NCBI RefSeq assembly: GCF_002007235.1
Contig: NZ_MUHW01000021.1
Span: 18,654-82,653 of the forward strand
From: Oribacterium sp. C9
Lineage (GTDB): Bacteria; Bacillota; Clostridia; Lachnospirales; Lachnospiraceae
Reading direction: 5' to 3'
DNA length: 64,000 nt
Numbering within the stretch: the stretch's first letter is position 1; every line of letters starts with the position of its first letter. The position numbers and the translations under genes are program-made. This document shows positions 8,183 to 17,054 of this stretch, one piece after another. The notes beneath the pieces were generated by a model. It was given only the letters and a program-made list of their open reading frames with translations. It was not told the origin of the DNA and did not search any database.

Positions 8183-10519
8183 ATGACATTAAGAGATATA
8201 AATATCGGGGAAAGCTGCATCATCACAAAGGTCGGCGGTAAAGGTGCTCTTCGACAGCATTTCCTTGATATGGGGGTGATACCCGGTGCAGAAGTGACCG
8301 TTGTAAAATATGCTCCCCTTGGAGATCCTGTGGAACTCCTGATTCACGGATATCAGCTTACTCTGAGACTGGATGATGCCGAAAAAATCGAAGTCTGTTC
8401 AAAAGAGTTGAGCCCTAAGCCTTCATCCGAACAGACAAATATACGTAATTCCGTACATCCCGGTCTCGGAGAAGGCGGAAAGTTCCACCCTAAAGGAAGC
8501 GGTGATCCGCTCCCTTCGGGCACTACTCTTACATTTGCCCTTGTAGGTAACCAGAACTGTGGAAAGACCACTCTTTTCAATCAGTTGACCGGTTCAAACC
8601 AGCATGTCGGTAATTTCCCTGGTGTAACAGTTGACCGAAAAGACGGTGTTATAAAGGGATATCCCGATACTCTGGTAACGGATCTTCCGGGCATTTATTC
8701 CATGTCACCATACAGCAGTGAAGAGATCGTATCCCGCAATTTCGTAATGAAAGAAAAGCCGAACGCGATCATAAACATTGTAGATGCCACCAACATCCAG
8801 CGTAATCTTTATCTCACCATGCAGCTTCTTGAGATGAATGTTCCCATGGTCATTGCCCTCAACATGATGGATGAGATATTGAAGAACGGCGGTACAATCG
8901 ATGTCAATGAAATGGAGGCAGCTCTCGGGGTCCCGGTCGTTCCCATTTCCGCATCCCAAAATCAGGGTATCAACGAATTGATCGAACATGCCATCCACAT
9001 CGCCAGATATCAGGAAAGACCTTTAAGACAGGATTTCTGTGATCAGAACGATCATAACGGAGCTGTTCACAGATGCATCCATGCTGTCATACATCTTATA
9101 GAGGATCATGCTAACAATGCAGGTATTCCTTTACGATTTGCAGCAAGCAAAGTGATCGAAGGCGATAAGCTGGTCCTTAAAAAACTGAAGCTTGACGAAA
9201 ACGAAATAGAAACCATTGAACATATAGTACTGCAGATGGAAAAGGAACGAGAGCTGGACAGAAGTGCAGCCATCGCAGATATGCGATATTCCTTTATCGA
9301 AAAAATCTGCTCCGCATTTGTTCGTAAACCTGAAAAGAGTAAAGAACGTATTCGAAGCGAAAAGATAGACCGTATCCTGACCGGAAAATGGACAGCCATA
9401 CCTTTATTTATACTCATCATGTTTATCGTATCATGGCTGACCTTCAATATAATAGGAGGAACTCTTCAGGGACTTCTGGAATCAGGAATTGATTCCCTTA
9501 CAGAAATTGCCGACGCAGCACTCATAGCTTCAGGTGTGAACCCTGTTCTTCACGGTCTCATCATCGACGGAATATTTGCCGGTGTCGGAAGTGTGCTCAG
9601 TTTTCTTCCTATAATAGTGACTCTGTTCTTCTTCCTTTCACTTTTGGAGGATTCCGGTTATATCGCTAGAGTTGCCTTCTTTATGGATAAGCTGCTGAGA
9701 AAGATAGGTCTGTCCGGAAGAAGTATCGTGCCGATGCTTATAGGTTTCGGCTGTACAGTTCCTGCTGTCATGTCAACCAGAACTCTTCCCAGTGAAAGAG
9801 ACCGTAAGATGACCATACTTCTTACACCCTTCATGAGCTGTACAGCAAAGATGCCGATCTATGCGTTTTTTGTGGATGCCTTTTTCCCGGAATATAAGGC
9901 TCTGATCCTTATCGGTCTTTATCTTCTAGGAATAATCATCTCCATATTTGTGGCACTGCTTTTCAAGGGTACACTTTTCAAAGGAGAAGCCGTTCCCTTT
10001 GTTATGGAGCTTCCGAATTATCGTCTTCCGAGCCCGAAGAACGTATTACAGCTTTTATGGGAAAAGGCAAAGGATTTCCTGCAGAGAGCATTTACTGTTA
10101 TATTTATAGCCACTATCATCATATGGTTGCTTCAGAGCTTTGATATCCACTTTAATCTGGTGGAGGATCAGAAGGAAAGTATCCTTGCAATGGCAGCAGG
10201 AATACTTGCGCCCGTCATGGCACCTGTTGGCCTCGGAGACTGGAGGATCTGTACTGCACTTATAAGCGGCTTCATGGCAAAGGAAAGTGTTGTTTCAACT
10301 CTGGAGATCCTTTACGGACAGGATGTTCATGCATTTTTGACTGAGGCCGCTGCAGCTTCACTTTTGGTTTTCTCACTTTTATATACACCATGTGTTGCCG
10401 CGATAGCTTCGATTCAGAGAGAACTTGGACGAAAATGGGCATTGGGCGTTGTATTCTGGCAATGCTTCCTTGCGTGGCTCGCCGCGTTTGTAACACATCT
10501 TTTGACACTTATACTTTAA
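8183..10519 (+). CDS. feoB: FeoA-FeoB fusion ferrous iron transporter
   Basis: About 778 residues from the ATG at 8183, which gives the usual FeoA-like start MTLRDI; an in-frame ATG at 8144 would add 13 residues and has no visible ribosome binding site. Residues 1-75 are an SH3-like FeoA domain (FLDMGVIPGAEVTVV). A linker leads to the FeoB G domain with GNQNCGKTT (G1), the GVTVDRK region (G2), DLPGIYSMSPYS (G3) and ALNMMDE (G4). The membrane part has the Gate motifs (RVAFFMDKLLR, GFGCTVPAVMSTRTL). It imports Fe(II) across the cytoplasmic membrane under anaerobic conditions. The acetyltransferase gene begins 30 bases downstream. Confidence 0.96.
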   Translation: MTLRDINIGESCIITKVGGKGALRQHFLDMGVIPGAEVTVVKYAPLGDPVELLIHGYQLTLRLDDAEKIEVCSKELSPKPSSEQTNIRNSVHPGLGEGGKFHPKGSGDPLPSGTTLTFALVGNQNCGKTTLFNQLTGSNQHVGNFPGVTVDRKDGVIKGYPDTLVTDLPGIYSMSPYSSEEIVSRNFVMKEKPNAIINIVDATNIQRNLYLTMQLLEMNVPMVIALNMMDEILKNGGTIDVNEMEAALGVPVVPISASQNQGINELIEHAIHIARYQERPLRQDFCDQNDHNGAVHRCIHAVIHLIEDHANNAGIPLRFAASKVIEGDKLVLKKLKLDENEIETIEHIVLQMEKERELDRSAAIADMRYSFIEKICSAFVRKPEKSKERIRSEKIDRILTGKWTAIPLFILIMFIVSWLTFNIIGGTLQGLLESGIDSLTEIADAALIASGVNPVLHGLIIDGIFAGVGSVLSFLPIIVTLFFFLSLLEDSGYIARVAFFMDKLLRKIGLSGRSIVPMLIGFGCTVPAVMSTRTLPSERDRKMTILLTPFMSCTAKMPIYAFFVDAFFPEYKALILIGLYLLGIIISIFVALLFKGTLFKGEAVPFVMELPNYRLPSPKNVLQLLWEKAKDFLQRAFTVIFIATIIIWLLQSFDIHFNLVEDQKESILAMAAGILAPVMAPVGLGDWRICTALISGFMAKESVVSTLEILYGQDVHAFLTEAAAASLLVFSLLYTPCVAAIASIQRELGRKWALGVVFWQCFLAWLAAFVTHLLTLIL

Positions 10520-10549
10520 AAACAATGTTTAAAACCCGGAGAAAAAATC

Positions 10550-11143
10550 ATGGAAAAAGAATTTATAATCAGAAAGGCTTCTGTAATTGACGCAGCTGCT
10601 ATACTTGCAATTTATGCACCCTACGTTGAAGAAACAGCCATTACCTTCGAATATACCGTACCGTCACTTTCGGAATTCAAAGAACGTATACGAAATGTTC
10701 TGATAAAGTTTCCGTATATCGTTGCTGAAAAAGACGGAACAATCGCAGGTTACGCCTATGTAAGTTCTTTCCATGAAAGAGCTGCCTACAGCTGGGCTGT
10801 TGAAACCTCTATTTATGTAGATAAAAATCTCCGAAAGACCGGCCTCGGAAAACGTCTCTACAACGCACTTGAAGATATACTGAAAAAGCAGGGCATACTG
10901 AATCTCAATGCCTGCATCGCCTATCCTGAAAAAGAGGACAGATATCTCACCAGAAACAGCGTCGAGTTCCATGAGCATCTCGGATACAGCATGGTTGGTG
11001 AATTCCATAAGTGCGGATATAAGTTCAACCGCTGGTACAACATGGTCTGGATGGAAAAATCCATCGGAGAGCATGTTTCAGAGCAGCCTCCGGTAAAAAG
11101 CTTTGATGAAGTGATGGGAGAAATTGATTTCGGAAAATACTGA
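10550..11143 (+). CDS. GNAT-family N-acetyltransferase (PAT/bar-like)
   Basis: 197 residues. The fold motifs match the phosphinothricin acetyltransferase-like branch of GNATs: RKASVIDAAAILAIYAPYVEETAITFE at the start, VYVDKNLRKTGLGKRLY-type acetyl-CoA loop (here IYVDKNLRKTGLGKRLY) and an FHEHLGY segment. It would transfer an acetyl group from acetyl-CoA to a small amine; the substrate is unknown. A GGAG site precedes the ATG, and the gene is 30 bases after feoAB, so it is probably in the same transcript. Confidence 0.85.
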   Translation: MEKEFIIRKASVIDAAAILAIYAPYVEETAITFEYTVPSLSEFKERIRNVLIKFPYIVAEKDGTIAGYAYVSSFHERAAYSWAVETSIYVDKNLRKTGLGKRLYNALEDILKKQGILNLNACIAYPEKEDRYLTRNSVEFHEHLGYSMVGEFHKCGYKFNRWYNMVWMEKSIGEHVSEQPPVKSFDEVMGEIDFGKY

Positions 11144-11192
11144 TTACAGATTCTTTATTCCGAATCGCTTCGCACTTCTAACGATTCTCACA

Positions 11193-11237
11193 CATTCTGC
11201 ATTCATAGGCCGCAAAAGCGGCCTTACGTGCAGAATG
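11193..11237. terminator. Strong hairpin between convergent genes
   Basis: Outer arms CATTCTGCA / TGCAGAATG and an inner perfect stem GGCCGC-AAAA-GCGGCC lie between the convergent acetyltransferase and ABC exporter genes. There is no clear U-run on either side, so it may be a bidirectional transcript end or a copy of a palindromic intergenic element. Confidence 0.5.
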
Positions 11238-11249
11238 TAAAATTCTATA

Positions 11250-13028
11250 TTATTCAAACTGACTCTTATACAGGTTATAGTAAGCCCCTTTTCTCTCCAT
11301 GAGATAGTCGTGGGTTCCCTGTTCCACCACATTTCCATTATCAACAACTAAGATATTGTCGGCGTTTCTGATGGTAGAAAGACGATGGGCTATGATGAAG
11401 CTGGTCTTTCCTGCCATGAGACTCCGCATGGCCTTTTGAACCTTTCGTTCTGTCGCGGTATCTACATTGCTGGTGGCCTCATCCAGGATCAGCATGCTGG
11501 TATCATAGAGCATGGCTCTTGCGATAGTGATGAGCTGCTTCTGCCCCTTACTGATGTTTCCTCCGTCTTCACTTATGACAGTATTATAGCCCTTCGGAAG
11601 ACGCATGATGTAATTATGGATGTGGGCTGATTTTGCAGCAGCCACCACCTCTTCCATGGTGGCATTTTCCTTTCCGTAAGAAATGTTGTCATAGATAGTT
11701 CCGTTAAAGACCCAGGTATCCTGAAGCACCATGGAATAGTTCTTTCTGAGGCTTTGCAGAGTGTAGGCATTGAGCGTTTTCTCATCCACGTAGATGGAGC
11801 CTTCATTAACATCATAGAACCTCATGAGGAGATTTATGATGGTGGTCTTTCCTGCTCCTGTATGCCCCACGATGGCGATGGTCTGCCCGGGCTCCGCCTT
11901 CATATTGAAATCATGAAGGATTATCTTATTCTTCACATAACCGAAATAGACATCCTTCGCCTCAACCTGTCCCTTTGCATCCTCAAGCACTTCCGCATTT
12001 TCGATGTCCTTCACCTCTTCCGTTTCATCAAGCAGCTGGAATACCCGTTCAGCCGCCGCAAGGGCGCTGAATATCTCGTTTATGATATTTGAGATCTCAT
12101 TTATAGGTCCTGAAAACTTACGGCTGTAGAGAATGAAGCTTGAGATCTGTCCTATTCCAACGATACCCTTCATGTATAGAACCGCTCCGCCGAGACCTAT
12201 GGCTGCAAGGCCTATGTTGCTTATCATTCCTATGGTTGGACCCATGGTCATGCCGAGTCCGTCAGCATCTCTGTAGGCTTCTGCCGCATTCCTGTTTATC
12301 TCTTCAAATCTGTCGCAGACATAATCCTCATGGGCGTAGGCGAGAATGGTCTTCTGCCCTGTGAACATCTCCTCCGCGAAGCCATTCATCTCACCGTAAG
12401 CCATGCTTCTGACACGATAAAGTGGACGGGTCTTCCTGCTCATGTAGCGGGTAAAAAGGATAGAAAGGGGAATGGTGAATGCCATGCATAGCACTAGCTG
12501 CGGCGAAATGAGACACATCATTACGAAGCTTCCCACCACAGTCACTATACTTGTGATGATCTGCACCACGTCAGCGGACAGGCTGGTACTTACAACATCG
12601 ATGTCGTAGGACACGCGGCTGATAATGTCTCCGGCGAGATGCTTGTCAAAATACCCCACAGGCAGCTCCATAAGTTTATTGAAAACATCCCTCCGCATGT
12701 TTCTTGCAACCTTGCGGCCGATGCGCATCATGCCGATGTTCACAAAGAAGCTCAGGATATTGCCGACCATGTAAGCCGTCAGCATCAGAAAGCCGTAGCG
12801 CATTACGGAATCTATATTTACCTTGCCCTCTCCTGCGCTTGCTGCATTGATAGCCTTTCCTGCAAAGTTCGGCCCCAGTAGGTTTCCGATGTTGCTTGCA
12901 AAGGCGCACAGCAAAAGAAGAAGTACTATCCATATATAATCAATCAGGTATTTAAGAAGTCTTCGCAGTGTTTTCCTCGCAGCTTTAGGCTTCTGCTTTT
13001 CTCTTCCTCTGTCTCCCGGTCCCGGCAT
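11250..13028 (-). CDS. Heterodimeric-type ABC exporter subunit (second gene)
   Basis: 592 residues: a six-helix ABC exporter membrane domain (about 30-320) fused to an ATPase domain (about 350-592). It shows Walker A GHTGAGKT, Walker B MLILDEATSNVD with the catalytic Glu, and H-loop IIAHRLST. The signature motif is ISKGQ instead of LSGGQ, a degenerate form. The neighbouring exporter gene has a normal signature but a degenerate Walker B. This complementary loss is typical of heterodimeric exporters such as TM287/288, so the two products very probably pair. The N-terminus is basic (KQKPKAARKTLRR). Substrate unknown; multidrug or peptide/lipid export is usual for the family. Confidence 0.92.
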   Translation of the reverse strand: MPGPGDRGREKQKPKAARKTLRRLLKYLIDYIWIVLLLLLCAFASNIGNLLGPNFAGKAINAASAGEGKVNIDSVMRYGFLMLTAYMVGNILSFFVNIGMMRIGRKVARNMRRDVFNKLMELPVGYFDKHLAGDIISRVSYDIDVVSTSLSADVVQIITSIVTVVGSFVMMCLISPQLVLCMAFTIPLSILFTRYMSRKTRPLYRVRSMAYGEMNGFAEEMFTGQKTILAYAHEDYVCDRFEEINRNAAEAYRDADGLGMTMGPTIGMISNIGLAAIGLGGAVLYMKGIVGIGQISSFILYSRKFSGPINEISNIINEIFSALAAAERVFQLLDETEEVKDIENAEVLEDAKGQVEAKDVYFGYVKNKIILHDFNMKAEPGQTIAIVGHTGAGKTTIINLLMRFYDVNEGSIYVDEKTLNAYTLQSLRKNYSMVLQDTWVFNGTIYDNISYGKENATMEEVVAAAKSAHIHNYIMRLPKGYNTVISEDGGNISKGQKQLITIARAMLYDTSMLILDEATSNVDTATERKVQKAMRSLMAGKTSFIIAHRLSTIRNADNILVVDNGNVVEQGTHDYLMERKGAYYNLYKSQFE

Positions 13029-13141
13029 AGTTACTCCTTATTCAGACAATTAAATCTTCCAACAAATGCTGTTCAAATATCAGACTTTTATTGCAAGTGA
13101 ATCAATCGTTGATATTTATTGCTCGATTTCGGACATTTATA

Positions 13142-13257
13142 GGATATTGAATTTCCCCGGAAATTCGATATCCGTACACGTGGTTTTTTGGCTCATGCCA
13201 AAAAATCATCCGGCTCAGCCGGATTTCCGAACGCATTTTCCCTGGCCGCGTTCGGAA
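13142..13257. repeat. Four consecutive perfect hairpins
   Basis: Four adjacent inverted repeats fill the gap between the two exporter genes: GGATAT-GAATTTCC arms (13142-13173), TTTTTTGGC/GCCAAAAAA (13184-13205), ATCCGGC/GCCGGAT with a 3-base loop (13208-13224), and TTCCGAACGC/GCGTTCGGAA (13225-13257). The second could act as a terminator in both directions. Confidence 0.7.
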
Positions 13258-13270
13258 ACCTATATCTTAC

Positions 13271-15238
13271 TTACGTTGTCTGCATCTCATAGGTCTCTTT
13301 ATAGGTGCTGCAGTTCTCCATCAGCTCATTGTGAGTTCCGAAACCAATGATACGTCCGTTCTCCATCACCAGAATGTGATCCATGCTCATGATACTGCTG
13401 ACTCTCTGAGCAATCATGATTAGGGTGCTGTCCTTATGATTCTTTCTGATGGCACTCCGCATCATGGAATCAGTTTTGTAGTCAAGAGCACTTGAACTGT
13501 CATCAAGGATCAGAATCTCCGGCTTTCCTGCAAGTGCCCTTGCCACCAGAAGCCTCTGTTTTTGACCACCTGAAAGATTCGCTCCTTTTATAGCCGCCTG
13601 ATACTCCATCTTTCCATCCAGACTGTTGATATACTCCATGGCAACCGCATCTATAGCTGCAGCCTCCAGATCCCCTGTGCTGATGTCTCTGCCAAAATCA
13701 ATATTGTTTCTGATGGAATCCTTGAAGACCATATCGTTCTGGAAAACCACTCCGAATTTCTTTCGAAGCTCATCCTTTTCATAGCTTCTCACATCTCTTC
13801 CATCGATATAGATATTTCCGCTGTCGGCATCGTAAAACCTCATCAGAAGATTCACGATGGTGGTCTTTCCACATCCCGTCGGACCTATGATTCCGAGGCT
13901 CTCACCTTTTTTCAGGCTGAAGCTTATATTCTCAAGGGCAAGTTCTCTTTCTCCGCCGGTGAAATCCTCCGATTCCCTATTGCTGCCACCGTAGGAGAAA
14001 TTGACTGAACGGAACTCGATGAAAGGTACTACTTCGCTTTTGGCTTCATCACGTTCGGGATTTAATGTATATATGTCATTTGGATTTTCGCGAGAATTGA
14101 CCTTATATGATATATCTGCATTTTCATCCTTATGTCCTTTTTGCAGTTCATATGTATTTACATCAGCATGGATGTCCGAAAATGTATCGTATTCTTTCTC
14201 TTTGTATGATTCATCATATAAATCAGAAATCCTGTCAGCTTGGGATTCAGATACAGAATCAAGTGTTGTTTCCTGATCACTTATTATCTTCCACCCGTCA
14301 TCGGTATCCAGCACTGCTGCGATTCTGTCTGCGCTGGCACTTGCCTTGCTCATACTCATGAAGATACGGCTCAGTCCCATTACTCCCATACTTATCATGT
14401 TGAAGTATGTCAGAAATGCAAGGATGACTCCGGGCTTCATTTCTCCGGAATTAACTCTCATGGCACCGAATATTACTACCATAGTCAGACCGAGATTCAG
14501 ACAAAGCTGCATCAGCGGTCCCGGAAGAGCCATGATGGTTCCGGCCTTGATGTCGCTGCAGGTCATTTCATCATTGGCAGAAGCGAATCTTTTTTTCTCG
14601 TATTCACCTTTGCTTAAGGCTTTAATGACTCTGATTCCTGTGATATTTTCTCTCATGATCCTGACAACTGAATCCAGTTTTGTCTGAACCATGGTGTACA
14701 TGGGGATACCTTTTGTAGAAACGAAAAAGACGATGCAGATAAGAAGCGGCAGCATCACTATGAGTATCATGGCAAGTGCTGTGTCCATAAATAAGGTCAG
14801 AATGACTCCACCAAGCAGCATCATGGGGGCTCTCACACATAAACTCTGGAGCTGCTGAACTGAGGCCTGAACATTGTAACTGTCACTGGTCATACGGCTG
14901 ATGAGACTCGGAAGTCCGAAGGAATCGAAATTATCTCCTGACAGATTGGCGGTCTTCCTGAACAGCGCCTGTCTCACATCATAGCTGACTTTGTGGGCAT
15001 TGTTAATGGCTCTCCAGTTTGCCCACACATTTAACTGGCGACACAGGACTGCAGCTATAAACATTAAAATACCCCACAGTATGACCCTCTTCATGTCATC
15101 TGCAGGTACAACCTGATCTATCATGTATTCAAGAATATAGGGAAGAGAAAGCTCGGTCATGGTTCCCAAAAGCTTTATGAAAATCGCCAATACTATGGCT
15201 TCTTTGTATTTTCCCATGGAGCTGAATATCAATTTCAT
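13271..15238 (-). CDS. Heterodimeric-type ABC exporter subunit with acidic insert
   Basis: About 655 residues from the ATG at 15238 (MKLIFSSMGKYKEAI), preceded by a GGAG site; an upstream in-frame ATG at 15319 lacks one. It has an ABC exporter membrane domain (about 15-300) and an ATPase domain with Walker A GPTGCGKT, signature LSGGQKQR and Walker B ILILDDSSSALD. The catalytic Glu is replaced by Asp, the degenerate site expected of one half of a heterodimer. Between the two domains (about residues 310-395) lies an unusual, highly acidic, probably disordered insert rich in Asp, Glu, Ser and Tyr. It is the first gene of the exporter pair. Confidence 0.92.
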   Translation of the reverse strand: MKLIFSSMGKYKEAIVLAIFIKLLGTMTELSLPYILEYMIDQVVPADDMKRVILWGILMFIAAVLCRQLNVWANWRAINNAHKVSYDVRQALFRKTANLSGDNFDSFGLPSLISRMTSDSYNVQASVQQLQSLCVRAPMMLLGGVILTLFMDTALAMILIVMLPLLICIVFFVSTKGIPMYTMVQTKLDSVVRIMRENITGIRVIKALSKGEYEKKRFASANDEMTCSDIKAGTIMALPGPLMQLCLNLGLTMVVIFGAMRVNSGEMKPGVILAFLTYFNMISMGVMGLSRIFMSMSKASASADRIAAVLDTDDGWKIISDQETTLDSVSESQADRISDLYDESYKEKEYDTFSDIHADVNTYELQKGHKDENADISYKVNSRENPNDIYTLNPERDEAKSEVVPFIEFRSVNFSYGGSNRESEDFTGGERELALENISFSLKKGESLGIIGPTGCGKTTIVNLLMRFYDADSGNIYIDGRDVRSYEKDELRKKFGVVFQNDMVFKDSIRNNIDFGRDISTGDLEAAAIDAVAMEYINSLDGKMEYQAAIKGANLSGGQKQRLLVARALAGKPEILILDDSSSALDYKTDSMMRSAIRKNHKDSTLIMIAQRVSSIMSMDHILVMENGRIIGFGTHNELMENCSTYKETYEMQTT

Positions 15239-15357
15239 GATGATCTCCATTCTGTTAACAATGCTTATTTTTGTAAAAATTTTTTTCACTTTATATAAGT
15301 ATAACAAAAAACAGCCCATATAACATTTTATAAATCGTACCCCAATCGTAATGCAAA

Positions 15358-15395
15358 AAGCCTGCCGAAGATCAAATCTCCGACAGGCTTTGTTA
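15358..15395 (-). terminator. Rho-independent terminator after the alcohol dehydrogenase
   Basis: Arms AAAGCCTG / CAGGCTTT continue into an inner stem with the loop near 15377. On the minus strand the hairpin is followed by TTTTTGC, a proper U-run after the alcohol dehydrogenase gene ending at 15482. Confidence 0.75.
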
Positions 15396-15481
15396 TGGTT
15401 GTATTAATTTCAGCAGCTGTTCCTCTTTACTGCATTTTGACGTCAAATCCATTAATTCAGGTGCAAATCGGACTGACCAAC

Positions 15482-16645
15482 TTATAAGGATGCTTTGAAA
15501 ATGTCAGCGATATCCTTCTCTGATAATGGTACCCATGCTTCTTCGAGACCTTCGTTTACAGCTACATGATGAGCCATCTCATCGATTCTGCTCTCATCGA
15601 TTCCAACTGCCCTAAGATTCATAGGGATACCGATGGATAAAAAGAAATCATAGGTCGCCTGAATTGCCTTCTTTGCGATCTCAAACTTTTCGAGAGATGC
15701 GTCGATTCCGAAGACATTGACACCGTACTTAACAAAGCGGTCCAATGTCTTCTCACTTAACACATGCTCCATCCATCTCGGAGTGATAATCGCAAGTCCC
15801 TCTCCGTGTGTGATGTCATAGTAAGCTGACAATGCATGCTCCATTCCGTGAAGCGGCCATCCTGTCTGGCTGTTGCCCAAAGAGTAAATACCATTACATC
15901 CATAGGTACAGGTCAGCATCATCTCTGCTCTTGCGGTATAATCCTCAGGATCTTCAAGGCACTTCTTCGCATTGACCATGAGGCTCTTTAATCCGGCTTC
16001 CATGAAACCGTCATTAAGAAGTGTGGAATCCTCGCAGAAATACTGCTCCATGATGTGATTCATGGCATCGGCACATCCGGCAGCTGTCTGCTTCTTCGAT
16101 ACTGTAAATGTATAAGTCGGATCAAGGAAAGAAACCACAGGATAGTTATGCGGATCCATATATCCTATCTTATCGTTTGTCTCTGTCCTCGAAATGACTC
16201 CGCCGCAGTCATATTCACTTCCGGTGGCTGCAAGTGTGATAATGTCTACGATCGGAACAGAATCTTTCGCAAATGCCTTGTAGGAAATCAGATCCCATGG
16301 ATCACCGTCATACTTTGCGCCTGCCGCGATAGCCTTTGAACAGTCAAGTACACTTCCACCGCCCACTGCAAGGATCACGTCAATGTCTTTTTCTTTACAT
16401 ATCTTCACACCATCAAGTACGCTCGGGTCATACTTGGGATTTGGCTGAATATCTGAAAGTTCATAAATCTCAAAATCCTTCAGAAGCTCTTTCACCTTAT
16501 CATAAAGCCCGATCTTCTTGATACTTCCTCCACCATAGGTAAGAAGCACCTTCTTGCCAAACTGACTCATAACTTCCGGCAGCTTCTCAACCACGCCTTT
16601 ACCGAAAATCAGTCTCGTTGGTGTCTGATAATCAAAGTTCTGCAT
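15482..16645 (-). CDS. Iron-containing alcohol dehydrogenase (butanol dehydrogenase-like)
   Basis: 387 residues, a group III metal-dependent alcohol dehydrogenase. Visible are the NAD(P) loop GGGS(V) in LAVGGGSVLDCSKAIAAG and the metal ligands Asp/His in GCADAMNHIMEQY, HGMEHALSAYYD and ITHGEGLA. It reduces aldehydes or butanal/lactaldehyde-type substrates with NAD(P)H; overall similarity is to the YqhD/BdhA branch. It is monocistronic, has a consensus AGGAGG site, its own terminator, and a MerR-type promoter that suggests induction by aldehyde or thiol stress. Confidence 0.93.
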   Translation of the reverse strand: MQNFDYQTPTRLIFGKGVVEKLPEVMSQFGKKVLLTYGGGSIKKIGLYDKVKELLKDFEIYELSDIQPNPKYDPSVLDGVKICKEKDIDVILAVGGGSVLDCSKAIAAGAKYDGDPWDLISYKAFAKDSVPIVDIITLAATGSEYDCGGVISRTETNDKIGYMDPHNYPVVSFLDPTYTFTVSKKQTAAGCADAMNHIMEQYFCEDSTLLNDGFMEAGLKSLMVNAKKCLEDPEDYTARAEMMLTCTYGCNGIYSLGNSQTGWPLHGMEHALSAYYDITHGEGLAIITPRWMEHVLSEKTLDRFVKYGVNVFGIDASLEKFEIAKKAIQATYDFFLSIGIPMNLRAVGIDESRIDEMAHHVAVNEGLEEAWVPLSEKDIADIFKASL

Positions 16646-16702
16646 CTAAATTACCTCCTTTTATTCCCATGTGAGTTCGCCTGTTCATATCTCTGTATCT
16701 GT

Positions 16703-16733
16703 ACTATACTCCCTGGAGTCAACTCCAAGTCAA
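16703..16733 (-). promoter_or_regulatory. MerR-type promoter with 19-base spacer (AdhR/NmlR-like)
   Basis: Read on the minus strand, TTGACT (-35) and TATAGT (-10) are separated by 19 bases. The spacer holds the dyad CTTGGAGTTGACTCCAGG. Long-spacer promoters with this GGAGT-ACTCC dyad are characteristic of MerR-family activators, notably AdhR/NmlR, which induces alcohol dehydrogenase in Bacillus in response to aldehydes. No merR-like gene is nearby, so the regulator would be encoded elsewhere. Confidence 0.75.
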
Positions 16734-17054
16734 TGATTTTTTTTTAAAAAATATGTTCCCATGAAGGATTGATAAGCGCCTAAATTAAACGGTGCATTGA
16801 ATGTAAGCTCGTCGTAAATGCAACGTATTTTTTTGCGTTGCATTTACGACGCACAAAAGTCCTCCATACTGTCTACGTTGATACAATCTCTGATTTTATG
16901 TGTCAGAAGGGTTAGCGTGAGCCCAGGTTTTTAGGTTAGGTGTTCACTTTGTTATATCAAGAGAGTACTCTTAGACCCATATATACTATCATCAAACCGG
17001 AAGTTATCGAAAAATACGCTCTGCTATTCATAAGAGCTATGAAATCGGCCAGGC
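16734..17054. other. Gene-free stretch with a perfect 16-bp inverted repeat
   Basis: No coding region is supported here. The main element is a perfect inverted repeat CGTCGTAAATGCAACG (16810-16825) and its complement (16836-16851) around a 10-base, T-rich loop. The remaining sequence towards the PrsW gene, including a short GAGAGTACTCT palindrome near 16962, shows nothing else that can be assigned. Confidence 0.6.
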
